From positions 27,825,183 to 27,889,182 of the forward strand of contig ML682005.1 of the NCBI GenBank assembly GCA_007922195.1: DNA of 64,000 bases, in the 5' to 3' direction. Within the stretch, counting starts at the first letter, position 1; each line of letters begins with the position of its first letter. Below are positions 34,257-45,782 of the stretch, one piece after another. The stretch comes from Podocnemis expansa. Taxonomy: Eukaryota; Chordata; Testudines; Podocnemididae. A program made the translations under genes and the position numbers. Under the pieces are notes generated by a model that did no database searches, was not told the DNA's origin, and worked only from the letters and a program-made list of their open reading frames with translations.

Positions 34257-35607
34257 CTTCTAAATACCATGGGTGTTTGAAAATCTCTCCCCCAAATCTG
34301 TCATGCCAGTATTCTCCACGAATAGATCATGAAGGCTAGGCAGAAGTTTGAATTCTGCAGACATGGATTTAGAAACAAATACAACAGCTCTAGCAGAGGC
34401 TGTGAAGTCCTAATTCATTTCCCTGTGGCAGCTCATTTTTTAAATATGGACTTCATTTGTCAGCAGCTTAAATTTCAATCTATATTTGAAGTTCATTTCC
34501 ACAAAACAGCTCCTACTCCATGCATACTGGAGTGCTGCCATAGTTGAAAGAGAGGTCTGCCTTATATTCTCTCTCATCTAGTTTCTGTGTCACACAGAGG
34601 AGTGCCAGGGTGGAATTTGGAAGATTAAAGACTTTAAAGTTTAAAGACAAAATTTACAAAGAAGACAATCATGGTGAAGCAGACTAGGAGTAGACCACTG
34701 AAATTCAAGGAACAATGAGACCATCTGTTTACAGTTGATGTTTCTCATGTAAGATGTGACATCTGGCAAACCTACACAAAAATTAAGTTCTCAGGCTTTC
34801 TAAGTTTGTATCCCACAAAACAAACACAACATTCTTTTATTTCCCACACTTTCTTTTATAGAGAACAAGCTAAACAATTTTGTGTTTCATGATCTGACAG
34901 GAGTGCCACTCAGAAGTATTGTCAAAAAGAATGCATGTCGGCAGGCCACCTGACAGCAGTGCTGGGCCCCAGAGCAGAAAAGTCCCCTAGAAATGGGTGA
35001 CTGAGGTCTGAATGCACTTCCGCCAGAAGTTTTTACTTATTTATTATGCGCCATACAAGTCCCTGGGTAGTTGTGGAAACTGCATTTGGCTTTCCCAGGG
35101 AGATTACTGATAAAATCACGAAGCTGAGTAGCAGATATCACTATCTCAGCTACCTGGGAACCCGCATGGCATAGCTTCAATAAGCTTGGCTCAGAGAAGG
35201 GGCGGAGAACACAAGTGGCAGGGGACTCAGGAAAAAGTGGGGAACATGGAGGAGAGGGGGATACCTTTCTATCCCATCTGCTTAGACCCTTTTATATCAC
35301 TGGGACACTTGGCAATTGCCATTTTTGACTCTCTCTATCCCATCAGTAGGCCTGTATATATTGGAGGCTTGAGGTGCTTTGGTTAAAATGAAACCCATTA
35401 AAGTTGTAAAAACACATGGTTGCACCATCTTTTTTAGATCAGTATATGTTCATAGGCTGAAAGACGGTATAGTGCCTTGAGCAACAAATGAGTACAAGAC
35501 CACTACTTCCGCTATCAATCTAGGACAAAACTTCATTCAGAACCTGAGGTGCTGTCCTGACAGTGCCAAAGACTGGAGCTTTATTCTTTCTGACACTTTC
35601 TAAACAT
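34257..35607. other. No gene seen
   Basis: Short frames without motifs. No recognised repeat. Confidence 0.5.
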
Positions 35608-35964
35608 TTTAGAACCAGGGACATAGCCAGCTCCTGATTTTTGGCCAGGCCCCTTACTCTTCAAGGTGGGTCCGGCCAGCCCTGCTTCTGATGACATGAC
35701 TGGAAGCTTCCCATCGATGTTCCAGTTGCCTAGCATCTAAAGCATCAGGAAGAGGAGGGAGGGGGAGATGCAGCCTGGCCCCTGATGCAGGACCAGAGAT
35801 GCGGGCAGAGGAGCAGCCACCTCCAGCCTGTCTGCCCACAACTGCTCCTCCGCCCTCAGAGCCACTGCTGTCAGCCACCTGCCACCACACTAGCAATCTT
35901 GCACTGCTGCAAGGTGCTGTGGTACCCACTTGGGCACTCCCGTAGCTACACCCCTGTTTAGAAC
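35608..35964. mobile_element. Non-autonomous hAT-type element with perfect 8-bp duplication
   Basis: The element (35,616-35,956) starts with cagggacatagccagc and ends, on the reverse strand, with caggggtgtagctacg. The flanking 8 bp tttagaac occur identically at 35,608-35,615 and 35,957-35,964. The interior is GC-rich and carries a 91-codon minus-strand frame without recognisable domain. Confidence 0.85.
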
Positions 35965-38900
35965 ATGTTCATTTCTCTGTGGTGGCCAAGATGCTTTCAG
36001 AACAGGAGTGTGTATGTGTGAGGGAGAATTAGGCAGCTATCTATGGCTCAATGATGCCATGCTCAGCTCCACCACAGCACTAGCTGCAGCTTAGGTGAAA
36101 GCAGCACAGGGCATTGTTCTTATCCATGTCAGCAGACAACAGAAGGGCCCTTCCATCAGCTGGGGACAGACAGAGCACAGACTCCTCATGACCCCCAATA
36201 ACTCTGGTCGCACAGATCTTTATATGCCATTTTCTCTAGTATTGTGTCCCACTGCTATCCTGTTGCCAGAGGCTTTCCCAGCTGCAGGAAAACACTAGCA
36301 AAGGAGAAAGTTCCTGGCAGGGGGAGCAATGGGGGAAAAGACTGGCAGCTCCACATCTATGTGTGGGCACAGCTTCCTTTCCCTGTGGTGCGTAGTTACA
36401 AATACCATACATGCAGCTGCCAGAGGTGCGCAGTGTAGACGTTGCCTAAGTGACTAACAATCAGATTTAGAATTCAAAGACACAGTGGCAAATAAGACTT
36501 GATACAGGTGACGTGTCACTTTACATCAACTCTGAATATACTCACAGAGTCCAGATTGACCTGGGACAGTGTTAAACATTCTTTAGCTCATTTGTGTTTA
36601 CATCAGTCAGAATACTGAATTTTAAGCCATGCATTGCTGTGCTCATATTGCCATGGGAGCAAAAATATCCATTTCAATCTTCAGCTAACAAGAAGAAGGA
36701 GCCTTACACAACCAGAGACCTAGCCACGGTGATCTATGGATTTTCTACTTCCAGGCTTGATTGAAAAAATTAGTTATATTTAGGGAAGAAATCACACACC
36801 ATGAAAAAGTTCAGTCTAGTACAATATAGAGAAGCCCACTAGCAAAATGGGTAACCATAAGCTCAAATCTGTGTATTGACTTTTCCCTGAATAACAGAAT
36901 GTAAGTCAAGAATTCTGTCCTGATATTCATAACGCCTCATGAGAGTGACCCAAGCTACTGGAAACATCAGCCAGGATATCTACGTTCCATTAGAACAATA
37001 AAACTACTGACCAAGGCCTGGAGGCTGATGATGCAGGAGAACTGTACCTAAGTTAAGGAATTCACTTCCACAAGAGTAAAGAATGAAAATGAAACCAACC
37101 ATTAATCACTTTCAAATTAGGTGATTCACAGTCCATTGAGCTAATGAACAAATTCTGGATTAAATTCTTACCAACTTCATTAAGTTTTGGCTCTGTTCTT
37201 AAATGAAAAACTCATTTCTTCAAACATACCTTTCTCCTTAATTTCTTCATACACATACTGCGTACACCCACTCACACATAAATAATCCAAACAAAAAAGA
37301 CTGCCCTTCAAGCTATTTTTCCTACCAGTTTGGGGGGGGGGGGGGGGGAGGAGGGGAAAAAAGAGAGAGAGAGAGAAACAGTGATCAATGATTATTTCTT
37401 TTTTAAAATACTTGGAAAGAGGTCAGGTGTTCTGTAACAGTAACTATATACATCTCTAGACAAAGATCTAGGAACAAATGTTTTCTGTCATCTGATATAA
37501 AGCTAAATGTAGATAAAGTTTTTGTTTGTTTGTTTTAAGCTAAGCTTGCATGTCAGCTGTTTTTATTTTTAATTCTTCTTGTGGCAATTATTCACTTTTA
37601 ATTAAATCGCTTTTTAAAATCAGGCTACTGTATTTTCTAAAAATATATGATAAATAATGAAAACAATATCTTATGTAATTTTAATATGGACATGCATGCA
37701 TATATTTTACCAATAATATAAGAATGGCAATATTCATGAGCTGATAAAGTGTAATAAGCAATATTTTAGAAGGCAGTTGAAAGCCTCAGTGGTCCTTTAA
37801 TTCAAATCTCAGGTGTGAAAAAAATTCTACAGTGGTTCTGAGCATCCAGATACTCTAAATCTGTTTATAAGAAAAAGACAGCAGGTGGGAATCACTAGAA
37901 ACCAGGAGAGCATAGCTAAGGAAACAAAGAGTAAGGTCATGCAAATATGAAGGGAACAGACCGTTAAATTATTTTGCGTAAGAAGAGCACTCTTGTAATC
38001 AATATGCTGTTTAACAAAAAGAGCAAATCCTTCAGCAATGAGGGAGAACCTGTGTTCTGATTAGTTCAAGTGATAAACCTTGCTACAAAGAGATTGCTGG
38101 AGCCAGTACAATTGCCTTATCAGGGAAGGCTACAACCATAATATTGCATTATTCTGATTTGCTATACCCAAATAAGGACATGAAAACCTTCGCCTAACTT
38201 AACAAGCAGCTGGAACAATTACTTAAACAGAGTGTAAAATGTGAGCTGTTAAAATGAACCCCACTCCTTTAAAGAACAGAACTCTATGCCCTTACACTGA
38301 AGGCTCTTTATTTTAGCTATACAAATCAGCACCCACTTTCCTTCTCTGCTTTTCATGTATATATAATGCTTCTGAAACCTGAATTCCACCACCTTGATTA
38401 TTTTGAAGAAAGAGGAAACACAGATAGGAAAAAACAAGGATGAACAGCAGACAGAGAAAAAAAGGCAGAGTGACTTATTTCAGCATTCCTATTTTGATCA
38501 CTCCACTGTACATACACCAACTACAGGCATAGAGACTGGGACTGCTATTCTAATATAGGGCATGTTTCAGGACTTGATTAAATAGTGTTTCTATCATGTT
38601 TGCACAGAACTCCTACACTGCACTTCACAACAAACCATCCTTCTCACCAGCAGATATCTTCCACCTGCAGAGTGAGCAAATGCCTGTCAAGCGAAAGACA
38701 TTTCCAGTGGTATCTCAGGGGAAGCTCCATTTGGATTGGTGCTAACAATTCTGGGCATATTGGTTACATACTTTTTTCCTGGATAGGATTGCCAGAGGGA
38801 GAGGGAGAACAGCAGCTAAAAATCACAAATTCTTGAGCTGCCAAAATTATGCTGAAATTGCAGAAGAAACAAGGCACACATATATGTAGGGATTTACAGG

Positions 38901-39412
38901 GGATGTGGGTGAATGAAACCAATTTATCAATTTCTCTATTTCAGAGATAAATTGTTGTGGAGTATGTCTGATACAGGAATGGGAGGGAAGGCCACACATA
39001 TATGTCCTATGACATGGAATTATTCTGTAGAGAAGATACTTTATAAGTTAGCCTGAGCAGACCTCAAACTCCAGTTCGGAAAGTGGTGTGCATCATATAT
39101 TACTACTATATTTCAGTTATGCATAGAATTTCCATGTTAAGAATAGAAAGAACCACTATGGTCAATCCAGCAAAAGCCAGTGATGCACTGCATTCACTAG
39201 ACTTTTGAGCATGGATAGAAGTTTAGTCAACACAGCATGCACTAAAAATATAGACTGAAAGGAAGTATGATGGGAGAAACAAAGTTAGGGAAGAGCTATG
39301 TGCTGATCCTGGGGAGACTGTCTGTACAACTTACAAACATTGATTGACATTGTGGAGCTGTTGCTATGAAAATTATCACAAATGGCCTTTATCTATAAGC
39401 GTGTGGATTTGA
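35965..39412. other. Long stretch without recognised gene
   Basis: AT-rich. A run of about 20 G lies at 37,331-37,350, followed by a GA-rich tract. Short frames show no domains. Confidence 0.5.
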
Positions 39413-39732
39413 GGCTGGATTAAGACATTCTGAGGCCCTAAGCTATGTCAAGATTCACAGGCCCCACACCATAAAAAATAAAGAAAAAATTATATTATAT
39501 TAATTATATTATAACAAAGGGTAATAAAAATGATAAACTGTTATATTTGCATATATAGATAGGTAAAGATTGAACAAAAAAAACTAAATACAACATACAT
39601 CTTGCCAAAAAAAGCCTTATTTGCATTGTTAATTTCAATTAAGATAAATCTTCTTAGCTGTCTTTGACATATTTAGAGGCCTCTCACAATGTGAGGTCCT
39701 AAGCCATGACTCAGGGTTTGTACCTAAATCCT
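39413..39732. mobile_element. Possible hAT-type MITE
   Basis: The left part (ggctggattaagac, tgaggccctaagct) and the right part on the reverse strand (ggatttaggtac, ccctgagtcatggcttagg) resemble each other loosely, and the AT-rich middle has no frame. I could not find a convincing target duplication. Confidence 0.3.
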
Positions 39733-40261
39733 TCACTGCATGGATTCAATCATTGCTGGTAAAGCGATCATTTTTTCAGACCAGGGGTAATGAAGGGTTG
39801 TTAGAACTCAGGGACTGATTATACAAGGTAAAGCATCCTGTGATTTGTTCAAGCTATGAGAAGCACTTCTTCCTCCTGTGTGAAGAAAGGTCAGAAATGG
39901 AGACAGTGGAAAATTGCCTAATATAGAACAAGGAAGCAAAGGTGTTTGTGGTGTGAACTAGGAAGTCTGAGAGAGACACATAAAACAGTATTTGCTAGGC
40001 AGGGAGAGAGCAAGTGTATGGACCAGCCAAATACAAATAAGGCAAGCTAGGCTGAAAGATTCCATGAAGGAGAAAGAACTCAGCATGCGCAAGCCTAATA
40101 AAGCAGGAAACCATGCTTAACTACGTGGTATCCCTGGGAACCCCAAAGGAAGGGTTAGCTAGTGAGCAGATTTGTGGTTAGGATGTTAATAGTTTTAAGT
40201 ATGATATGGGCGCTTTTTGTGCAACTACATAAAAGAGTAGAATCTTCTGCAATGGATCACT
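39733..40261. other. No gene seen
   Basis: No supported feature. Confidence 0.45.
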
Positions 40262-40339
40262 GGGTGCATCTACACTAGCAAGTTAGTTTGAATTAAGGAG
40301 CTTTAATTCGAATTTACTTAGTCCCTGTCTACACTCAAC

Positions 40340-40697
40340 TTTCTACAGCTGAACTCAAATCAATATGCAAGCTAAATTCTGTGAAAGCAGGACTGAATCA
40401 GGACTATGGATTCTTTTCCCATTACAAAGGGTAATTTGACTTCAGGCTTCCCATGGTTTGAGCCTGTAAACTGCTCTGATTTGCTGTTACTTTATGACCT
40501 GATCCTCTGTTTTACACCCCCTTGCATTTAGTTTCATTCCTTTCTGTAAGTTCACCCATCTTCGAAGCATCTGAGGAAGTGGGATCTTCTCCCACGAAAG
40601 CTCATGCAAAAAATAAATCTGTTAGTCTTAAAGTGCCACACAACTCCTTGTTGCTTTTTCACTGGACTAGACTAACACGGCTATCCCTTTTAAATTT
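40340..40697 (+). mobile_element. Penelope-like element 3' end
   Basis: The 5' edge falls in the very C-terminus of the endonuclease: ELKSICKLNSVKAGLN can be read from 40,349, followed by DYGFFSHY and a stop at about 40,432. The terminal region then has gcatctgaggaagtggg, cccacgaaagctcatgc, ctgttagtcttaaagtgc and ends aacacggctatccctttt. It is almost identical to the arms around the 400-N gap, so it belongs to a young subfamily. Confidence 0.9.
40571..40599 (+). ncRNA. Hammerhead-ribozyme-like core in young PLE subfamily (putative)
   Basis: CTGAGGA (40,571-40,577), a stem gtggga/tcccac with loop tcttc, and GAAA (40,596-40,599) fit the core pattern CUGANGA-stem II-GAAA. The same block occurs at 32,901-32,929 and, inverted, at 32,433-32,461. 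The following gctcatgc is conserved too, but the expected U after stem III is A, so either the fold differs from the classical form or these copies are inactive. Confidence 0.45.
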
Positions 40698-40734
40698 GTT
40701 AATTCAAACTAATTTTTGTAGTGTAGACATAGCC

Positions 40735-41067
40735 TTGTGTTATAAAAATCAGATCTACCTATGTCTCCTGAGAGCAAAACTGTAATCAGGAAGGCTCACA
40801 GCTTCTGTGAGATTTTGGCAGAGGTGTGTTTAAGCCACTGGGATATATTGGTTCTCAATGCCTTATGCAGGTGGTCTTGAGGGACTCTATGCTTAGCAAT
40901 GTCCCAGAGACACCAAGGGAGGAAACAGTGCTGCTGCAGCCTGCTGAGACACAGGGAGGCTTACAGTCCCTGTGGAGCCAGAGCTATAACAAGCTAGTTA
41001 AAGAAACAAGTTAGCTGGTTAGGTGACTATATGCTGTTTGATCATTACACCACAGTAAAAAAACAAT
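40735..41067. other. No gene seen
   Basis: No supported feature. Confidence 0.45.
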
Positions 41068-41583
41068 AGGGGTATGTCCACATACACTGTTTAAATCGAA
41101 AGAACGCTGGTTATTTTGATTTAAAAAATCACAGGTCCACACGACGGTCCCTTATTTTGAAATGAGGCATTCCCTCATTTTGATATAAGGAAAGTCATAT
41201 TGATATAATAAACCCTAGTATTACATCAGTATGATGGTTAAATCAAAATTATTTCAAAATAACACAGTGTGGACATGTTATTTTGATTTAACTGTTAAAT
41301 CTATTTAACACTTTTTGCCCTTCTCCTTTCCAGGTAGTTTCCTTTTTCTATATATTGGGTGGGGGCATGGCCCTTCTAGGGGGGCATGTGGCCATACTTC
41401 CCATGGTGCCTTTCTCCTAAATCAAAATAGCAAGACCTGTTCATGGACATGCTATTTCGATTTGAGTTTCTAGTGGGGACCTATTAAATCGATTTAACTT
41501 AATTGATTTAATGATTTTTATATTGATTTTTATTAAATCAATATAAGTTAAATCTATTTAACTATGTAAGTGTGGACATCCAT
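41068..41583. mobile_element. Palindrome-rich MITE
   Basis: The ends ggggtatgtccacatac and, on the reverse strand, ggatgtccacacttac are inverted. The interior is full of aaatcgatttaa-type words on both strands (for example around 41,485-41,560), so long hairpins can form. It has no coding capacity. Confidence 0.7.
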
Positions 41584-42524
41584 GCTACCTGTTTGTAAGG
41601 TCAGAATTTCAGTGTGCTTCGAAACAGACAGAGGAGAAGTTCTATTTTGCCATGACAACAGTATCAAATGAATCCAGAAAGTTATGAGGGGAGATAAGAT
41701 GGCAATTTTAAGTTTCAGTTTTGAAATCATAAAGAGAACAAGAAAACATGCCATCACAATATTAGTTTAACATTAATTTTCAAATGTTATGAACATTTTC
41801 TCTTCTTGAGCAGGGAGTGAATGCCTCATCAACTACATCTAGTAGCTAGATGCTGACACACACCAGCATTGCTTTTTATTTTGTTTTCTTCAGCTCAGAA
41901 CTCAGTGCATACATTTGCCGTGTGAGATGATCTAAGCAAGTGAGTTTGTTTTCTGAAGATGTGACAATGAGGCATCAGGCTTCAAAGCAGAGGTGCTTCC
42001 AAAGAAACTTGATAGTGAAGCTGCTGAACTAAGATCAGAGATGTATCCTTAAGCAGAATATATCCCCCAGTGAGGATCATCTTTTTCACTTCATTACCTT
42101 TTCTGAAAAGTAAGTGTATAATAAAGACTTTAGTTACAATGACTATTCTAATATGGTCCAGTACAGTTGATCCACTTGAAGCTGTTTTTTCAACCAGTGA
42201 AGAATAAAGTGCCCTACCAGGGCATTGCTAACAAAGAAAAGGAGAGTAAATCTTACTAAACCCATTGGTACGATTGGCACTCAGAATTCAAAAAATAAAT
42301 TCCTGAAATCAGTTTCCTGTTCCCATTATACCTTATTCAGACTGTTGAGGGTCCCTCACCATAAAGGGAACCTTTGTATATTGCTAGAGTTGGCAAAAAG
42401 GACCTATGCCATCCTTCTTCACACCCAATGACAAATATGGTATGATCGGGGAGGCTGCATGAGCAGCTTTGCATTCTAGCTATTTCCAGCTGCCAGACCA
42501 TGGGGCCATGTGTCACTGAGCATA
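41584..42524. other. No gene seen
   Basis: Short frames only; no recognised repeat. Confidence 0.5.
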
Positions 42525-43291
42525 ATTTAAAGCAGTGGTTCCCAGCCTGGGGTCCAACCTCTTCCAGGAGGTCCATGGTGCTGCTTCCTCCCCAGGGCTG
42601 GGACCCAGCTGCAGCCCCGATGCTCCCACCGGGGCTGGATTCCAACAGGGGTGAGGGCTTGAGAAGGCTGGCTATTGCCACTGCTGGGCAGCTGCTGATG
42701 CCAGCGGTAGCATGGCTTCCCTCCCCTGCAGGGGCTGCTTGCCCCTCTCCTCTGCAGGGGCTGGCTAGGAGCCATGGCCATGGCAGCCCCTACTTCCAGT
42801 AGGGGAATGGGACCATAGGCAGCTCCCGGGCAGGGACAGTAAGCCATAGCCACATGCTGCAGCCACCATGGCCCCATTCCCCTGACGGGAGTAGGAGCTG
42901 CTGCAGCTATGGCCCCCTGCCCGGGAGCTCCTTGTGGCCCCATTCCCCTGTGAAGGAGTGGAGTCCCCCTGGATGTGGGGGCCATAGCCATGGCAGCCCC
43001 CACTCCTAGAACGAGAATGAGGCCGCAGTGGCTGCAGCACACGGCTCTTTGCCACTTCCCAGGAGCTGCCTCCTGCCTCATTCCCCTGCCAGGAGTGGGG
43101 GCTGCCATGGCCATGGCCCCTTGCTGGGGTGGGGGACTCTGCTTCCCAGCAGAAGAGAGGTGTGGGCCAGATTCTGACCCCCATGGGACACATGCTGTCC
43201 TCAAGCAGCAGTGTGCAGGGGTCCCCAAAACTTTTTTAAACTTAAAAAGGAGTCCCCACCCTTAAAAAGGTTGGGAACCCCTGATTTTAAG
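42525..43291. mobile_element. GC-rich hAT-type element with tandem interior
   Basis: The element (42,533-43,283) begins cagtggttcccagcctgg and ends, on the reverse strand, caggggttcccaacc, the standard termini of one hAT group. The 8-bp duplications are atttaaag (42,525-42,532) and attttaag (43,284-43,291). The interior is a degenerate GC-rich repeat (listed separately). The 233-codon minus-strand frame inside (42,527-43,228) is made of low-complexity repeats and is not a transposase. Confidence 0.85.
42720..43135. repeat. Degenerate GC-rich tandem repeat inside hAT-type element
   Basis: Units of roughly 100-120 bp share the words ccatggccatggcagcccc, cattcccctg and gggagctcc or their variants. 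At least three diverged units can be traced. The high GC content and the lack of stops make long frames appear in several phases. Confidence 0.6.
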
Positions 43292-44048
43292 TATCCTTGG
43301 GAGTGCTCTAAATTACAGTGGGGAGTGGCAAAGGCTTGCCCACTCCACCTTACCAGTTTAACTGAATATGTCCTTGGAACAGCTCAGGATCTAATATTTG
43401 GTATAACTTATGTACACTGAGAGTGGTAGAATACCCTTTGCAGCCACTCAGGACCAAGCAAGTATTGTAACAGGGAAATAAAGAGAGGAAATTGTAAAAG
43501 AAAATATTTATCAGTTTCCTTTACGGTTGACAAGCTAATGTCAGTCAGTGACTGGTCTCCAACAATCTATTGGGAAAGCTACAACAACTGTTAACACTTG
43601 AAGAGTTACTGTGTTCTTATAAATGAAGGAAGACTCCACATATTCTTGAAGCTTAAATGACATTGGATCAAATTATCAGGTAGAGTAAACTGATGTAGTT
43701 CCAAATTAAGTGACTAGAATTATGTCCGTAATACCATTATAATTAATTAATCTTTAAGGAAAGGGGAAATTTTTTAAAGTTTCTTAAAGAAAAGTTTAGA
43801 ATTCAAGCTACATTTAAGAAAAACATCATTTTTGAAATGCCCATTTGAATTTGGCAATCACTTTGGTAGAGAATAGCCTGGGGGATGATTTTGCAATTTT
43901 AAGGAGAACACAGGCAAAAGATTTGGAGATGGCAGGCGTGGGATGGGAAAGTGCTGTTATCATAGTTTTTGTGGTGTTTTGGACTACGTAGGGTCATTGG
44001 GGTTCTCATGGTGATAAATGGGAGGGTCATTTAGGTGCTAGGGAAACG
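43292..44048. other. No gene seen
   Basis: Short frames only. This is the left flank of the proximal DIRS element. Confidence 0.5.
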
Positions 44049-44089
44049 GTTGGTTACTTACCAGTAACCGTCCTTCTTCGAGATGGGCT

Positions 44090-44248
44090 GCTCACATACA
44101 TTCAGTTACAGGTGCCTACGTGCCGCAGTGCACGGTAGCTCGGAAAGTCTTTAGCGTTAGCCTGTCAGGTCAGGGCGCACGGCCAACGCCCCCTCCACAC
44201 CGCGGCCGCGGCTATATAGGTGACCGTGACCCTGACCCTCCCAGTCCC
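44090..44248 (+). repeat. DIRS A inverted terminal repeat, 3' side of element
   Basis: The block cagttacaggtgcctacg through gggcgcacggcc and ctatataggtgaccgtgac is the inverted counterpart of 49,503-49,655, with scattered differences. A TATA-like ctatatagg lies at about 44,211-44,219 and recurs in the other repeat, where it could serve as promoter for the element. Confidence 0.85.
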
Positions 44249-44289
44249 ATATACCTTTGCCAACTCCGTTAGCAGGGATGGTGGGAGGG

Positions 44290-44390
44290 GCCTGAATGTA
44301 TGTGAGCAGCCCATCTTGAAGGACAGTTACTGGTAAGTAACCAACCATTCTCCTTTGAACGCTGCTTATATCATTCAGTTACAGGTGACT
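44290..44390 (-). repeat. DIRS A internal complementary region
   Basis: The first half (about 44,292-44,344) is the reverse complement of the extreme left end (44,049-44,105), with a small deletion and a few changes. The second half (about 44,345-44,388: tgaacgctgcttatatcatt, cagttacaggtga) is the reverse complement of the right terminus (about 49,635-49,672). In DIRS elements this region templates completion and joining of the ends. Confidence 0.85.
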
Positions 44391-44420
44391 GCTAGCCGTA
44401 CCCAAGGATGGTGGAAGGAG

Positions 44421-45782
44421 TTACAGTCTACCAACGCTGAGTACAGCTCTGCCCACAGAGGCATCATCTCTAGCCTGATGGGCAATGGCGTAGTGCGTCG
44501 TGAAGGTATGTATCGACGACCACGTAGCGGCCCTGCAGATCTCTTGGATCGGGACCTTGGCGAGGAAGGCCTTGGAAGATGCATGAGCTCTGGTAGAGTG
44601 GGCTCTCACAGTCCCTGGGAGAGGCGTGTTTGACCTTCCGTAGCAGTCTTTGATGCAGTTTACAATCCATTTGGAGATGCACTGAGAGGACACTGGGGAG
44701 CCTCTCATGCGTTCAGGGACTGACACAATTTGGAGGTCTTGCGGAAAGATCATGTGCACTCAATATAGATTAGGAGCACTCTCCTCACATCCAGGGTGTG
44801 CCACCATCTCTGGTTTTCCGTCACCTGAGGCATTAGATAGAAGACTGGCAGGGAGATTTCTTGATTCATGTGAAAGAGGGTGGCAACCTTGGGCAAGAAC
44901 AAGGGGTGGTGACGAAGGACCACCTCGTCTGGGAAGAAAACCTTATATGGAGCTTCAGAGGACAGGGCTTGTAACTCTGAGACCCTTCTGGCCGAGGTAA
45001 TTGCTACCAGGAAAGCCACCTTCCAGGACAGTACGAGCAGGGTGGCTGAGTCCAAGGGCTCATACAGTGGTTCTGTTAGAGCCAGCAGCACAACTTTCAA
45101 ATCCCACTGAGGAGTGGGTTTACGGGTGTGGGGAAAAAGTTTTTCCCACTCCTTTCAGGAATCTATGACAGATGGGGTGTGAGAAGAGTGGAACCCCATC
45201 TACTCTTTGGTGAAAGGATGAAATTGCCACCAAGTGGACTTTTAATGAGGACAGGGATAGGGCTTTCTCTCTTAAATCAAGAAGGTAGTTCAAAGTTGCC
45301 TGAATTGGTGCGGAGGTGGGGTCTATGTCTTTGTCACAGCACCAAGTGGAAAAGTGGTTCCATTTTGCCATGTAGGTGGACCTGGTGGAGGGTTTCCTGC
45401 TACCAACCAGGCCCTTCTTAACCCTATCTGAGCAGCACCTCTCTTGCTCACTGAGCCAGACAGTATCCAGGCTGTCAGGTGCAGGAGGCCCGGGTTTGGG
45501 TGCCAAAGGCAGCCCGAGTCCTGTGTCAGGAGGTCTGCCCACTGTGGGAGGCAGAGCGGGGTCCTCACAGACATGTCCTGTAGGAGAGGAAACCAGTGGT
45601 GTCTGGGCCAGTCCAGGGCTATCAGAATGATGTGTGCTTTGTCTGCGAGGACCTTCAGTAGCACCTGGTGGATTAGAGGGATTGGAGGGAAGGCATACAT
45701 TAGGGCCTCCGACCAATTGAGGAGGAGGGCATCGCTGAGAGAACCCTCCTCCCAACCCCGAAGGGAACAGAACCGTGGGCAT
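44421..45782 (-). pseudogene. Tyrosine recombinase (integrase) of DIRS A, two frameshifts
   Basis: The recombinase core starts near 45,401 (GSRKPSTRSTYMAKW) and continues with LSLSSLKVHLVAI. After a frame change near 45,110 comes the catalytic domain with VAITSARRVSEL, carrying the first Arg. After a second change near 44,755 come RAHSTRAHAS, the His-x-x-Arg pair, and THYAIAH with the nucleophile Tyr. The two shifts compensate, because the first and third segments are in the same phase. All catalytic residues survive, but no intact protein can be made. The frame is open upstream to 45,782, overlapping the RT gene. Confidence 0.88.

Larger units (their letters stand above)
40262..40734. mobile_element. 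MITE interrupted by a Penelope-like element
   Basis: The left part (gggtgcatctacactagc, agttagtttgaattaagg) and the right part on the reverse strand (ggctatgtctacactac, aattagtttgaattaac) are inverted arms of the family seen at 6,321-6,799. The PLE of 40,340-40,697 sits between them, so the MITE was there first. Confidence 0.75.

Noticed and set aside
42527..43228. 233-codon minus-strand open frame
   Set aside because: It lies wholly inside the GC-rich tandem interior of a hAT-type element. Long frames are open in several phases and no domain is recognisable.
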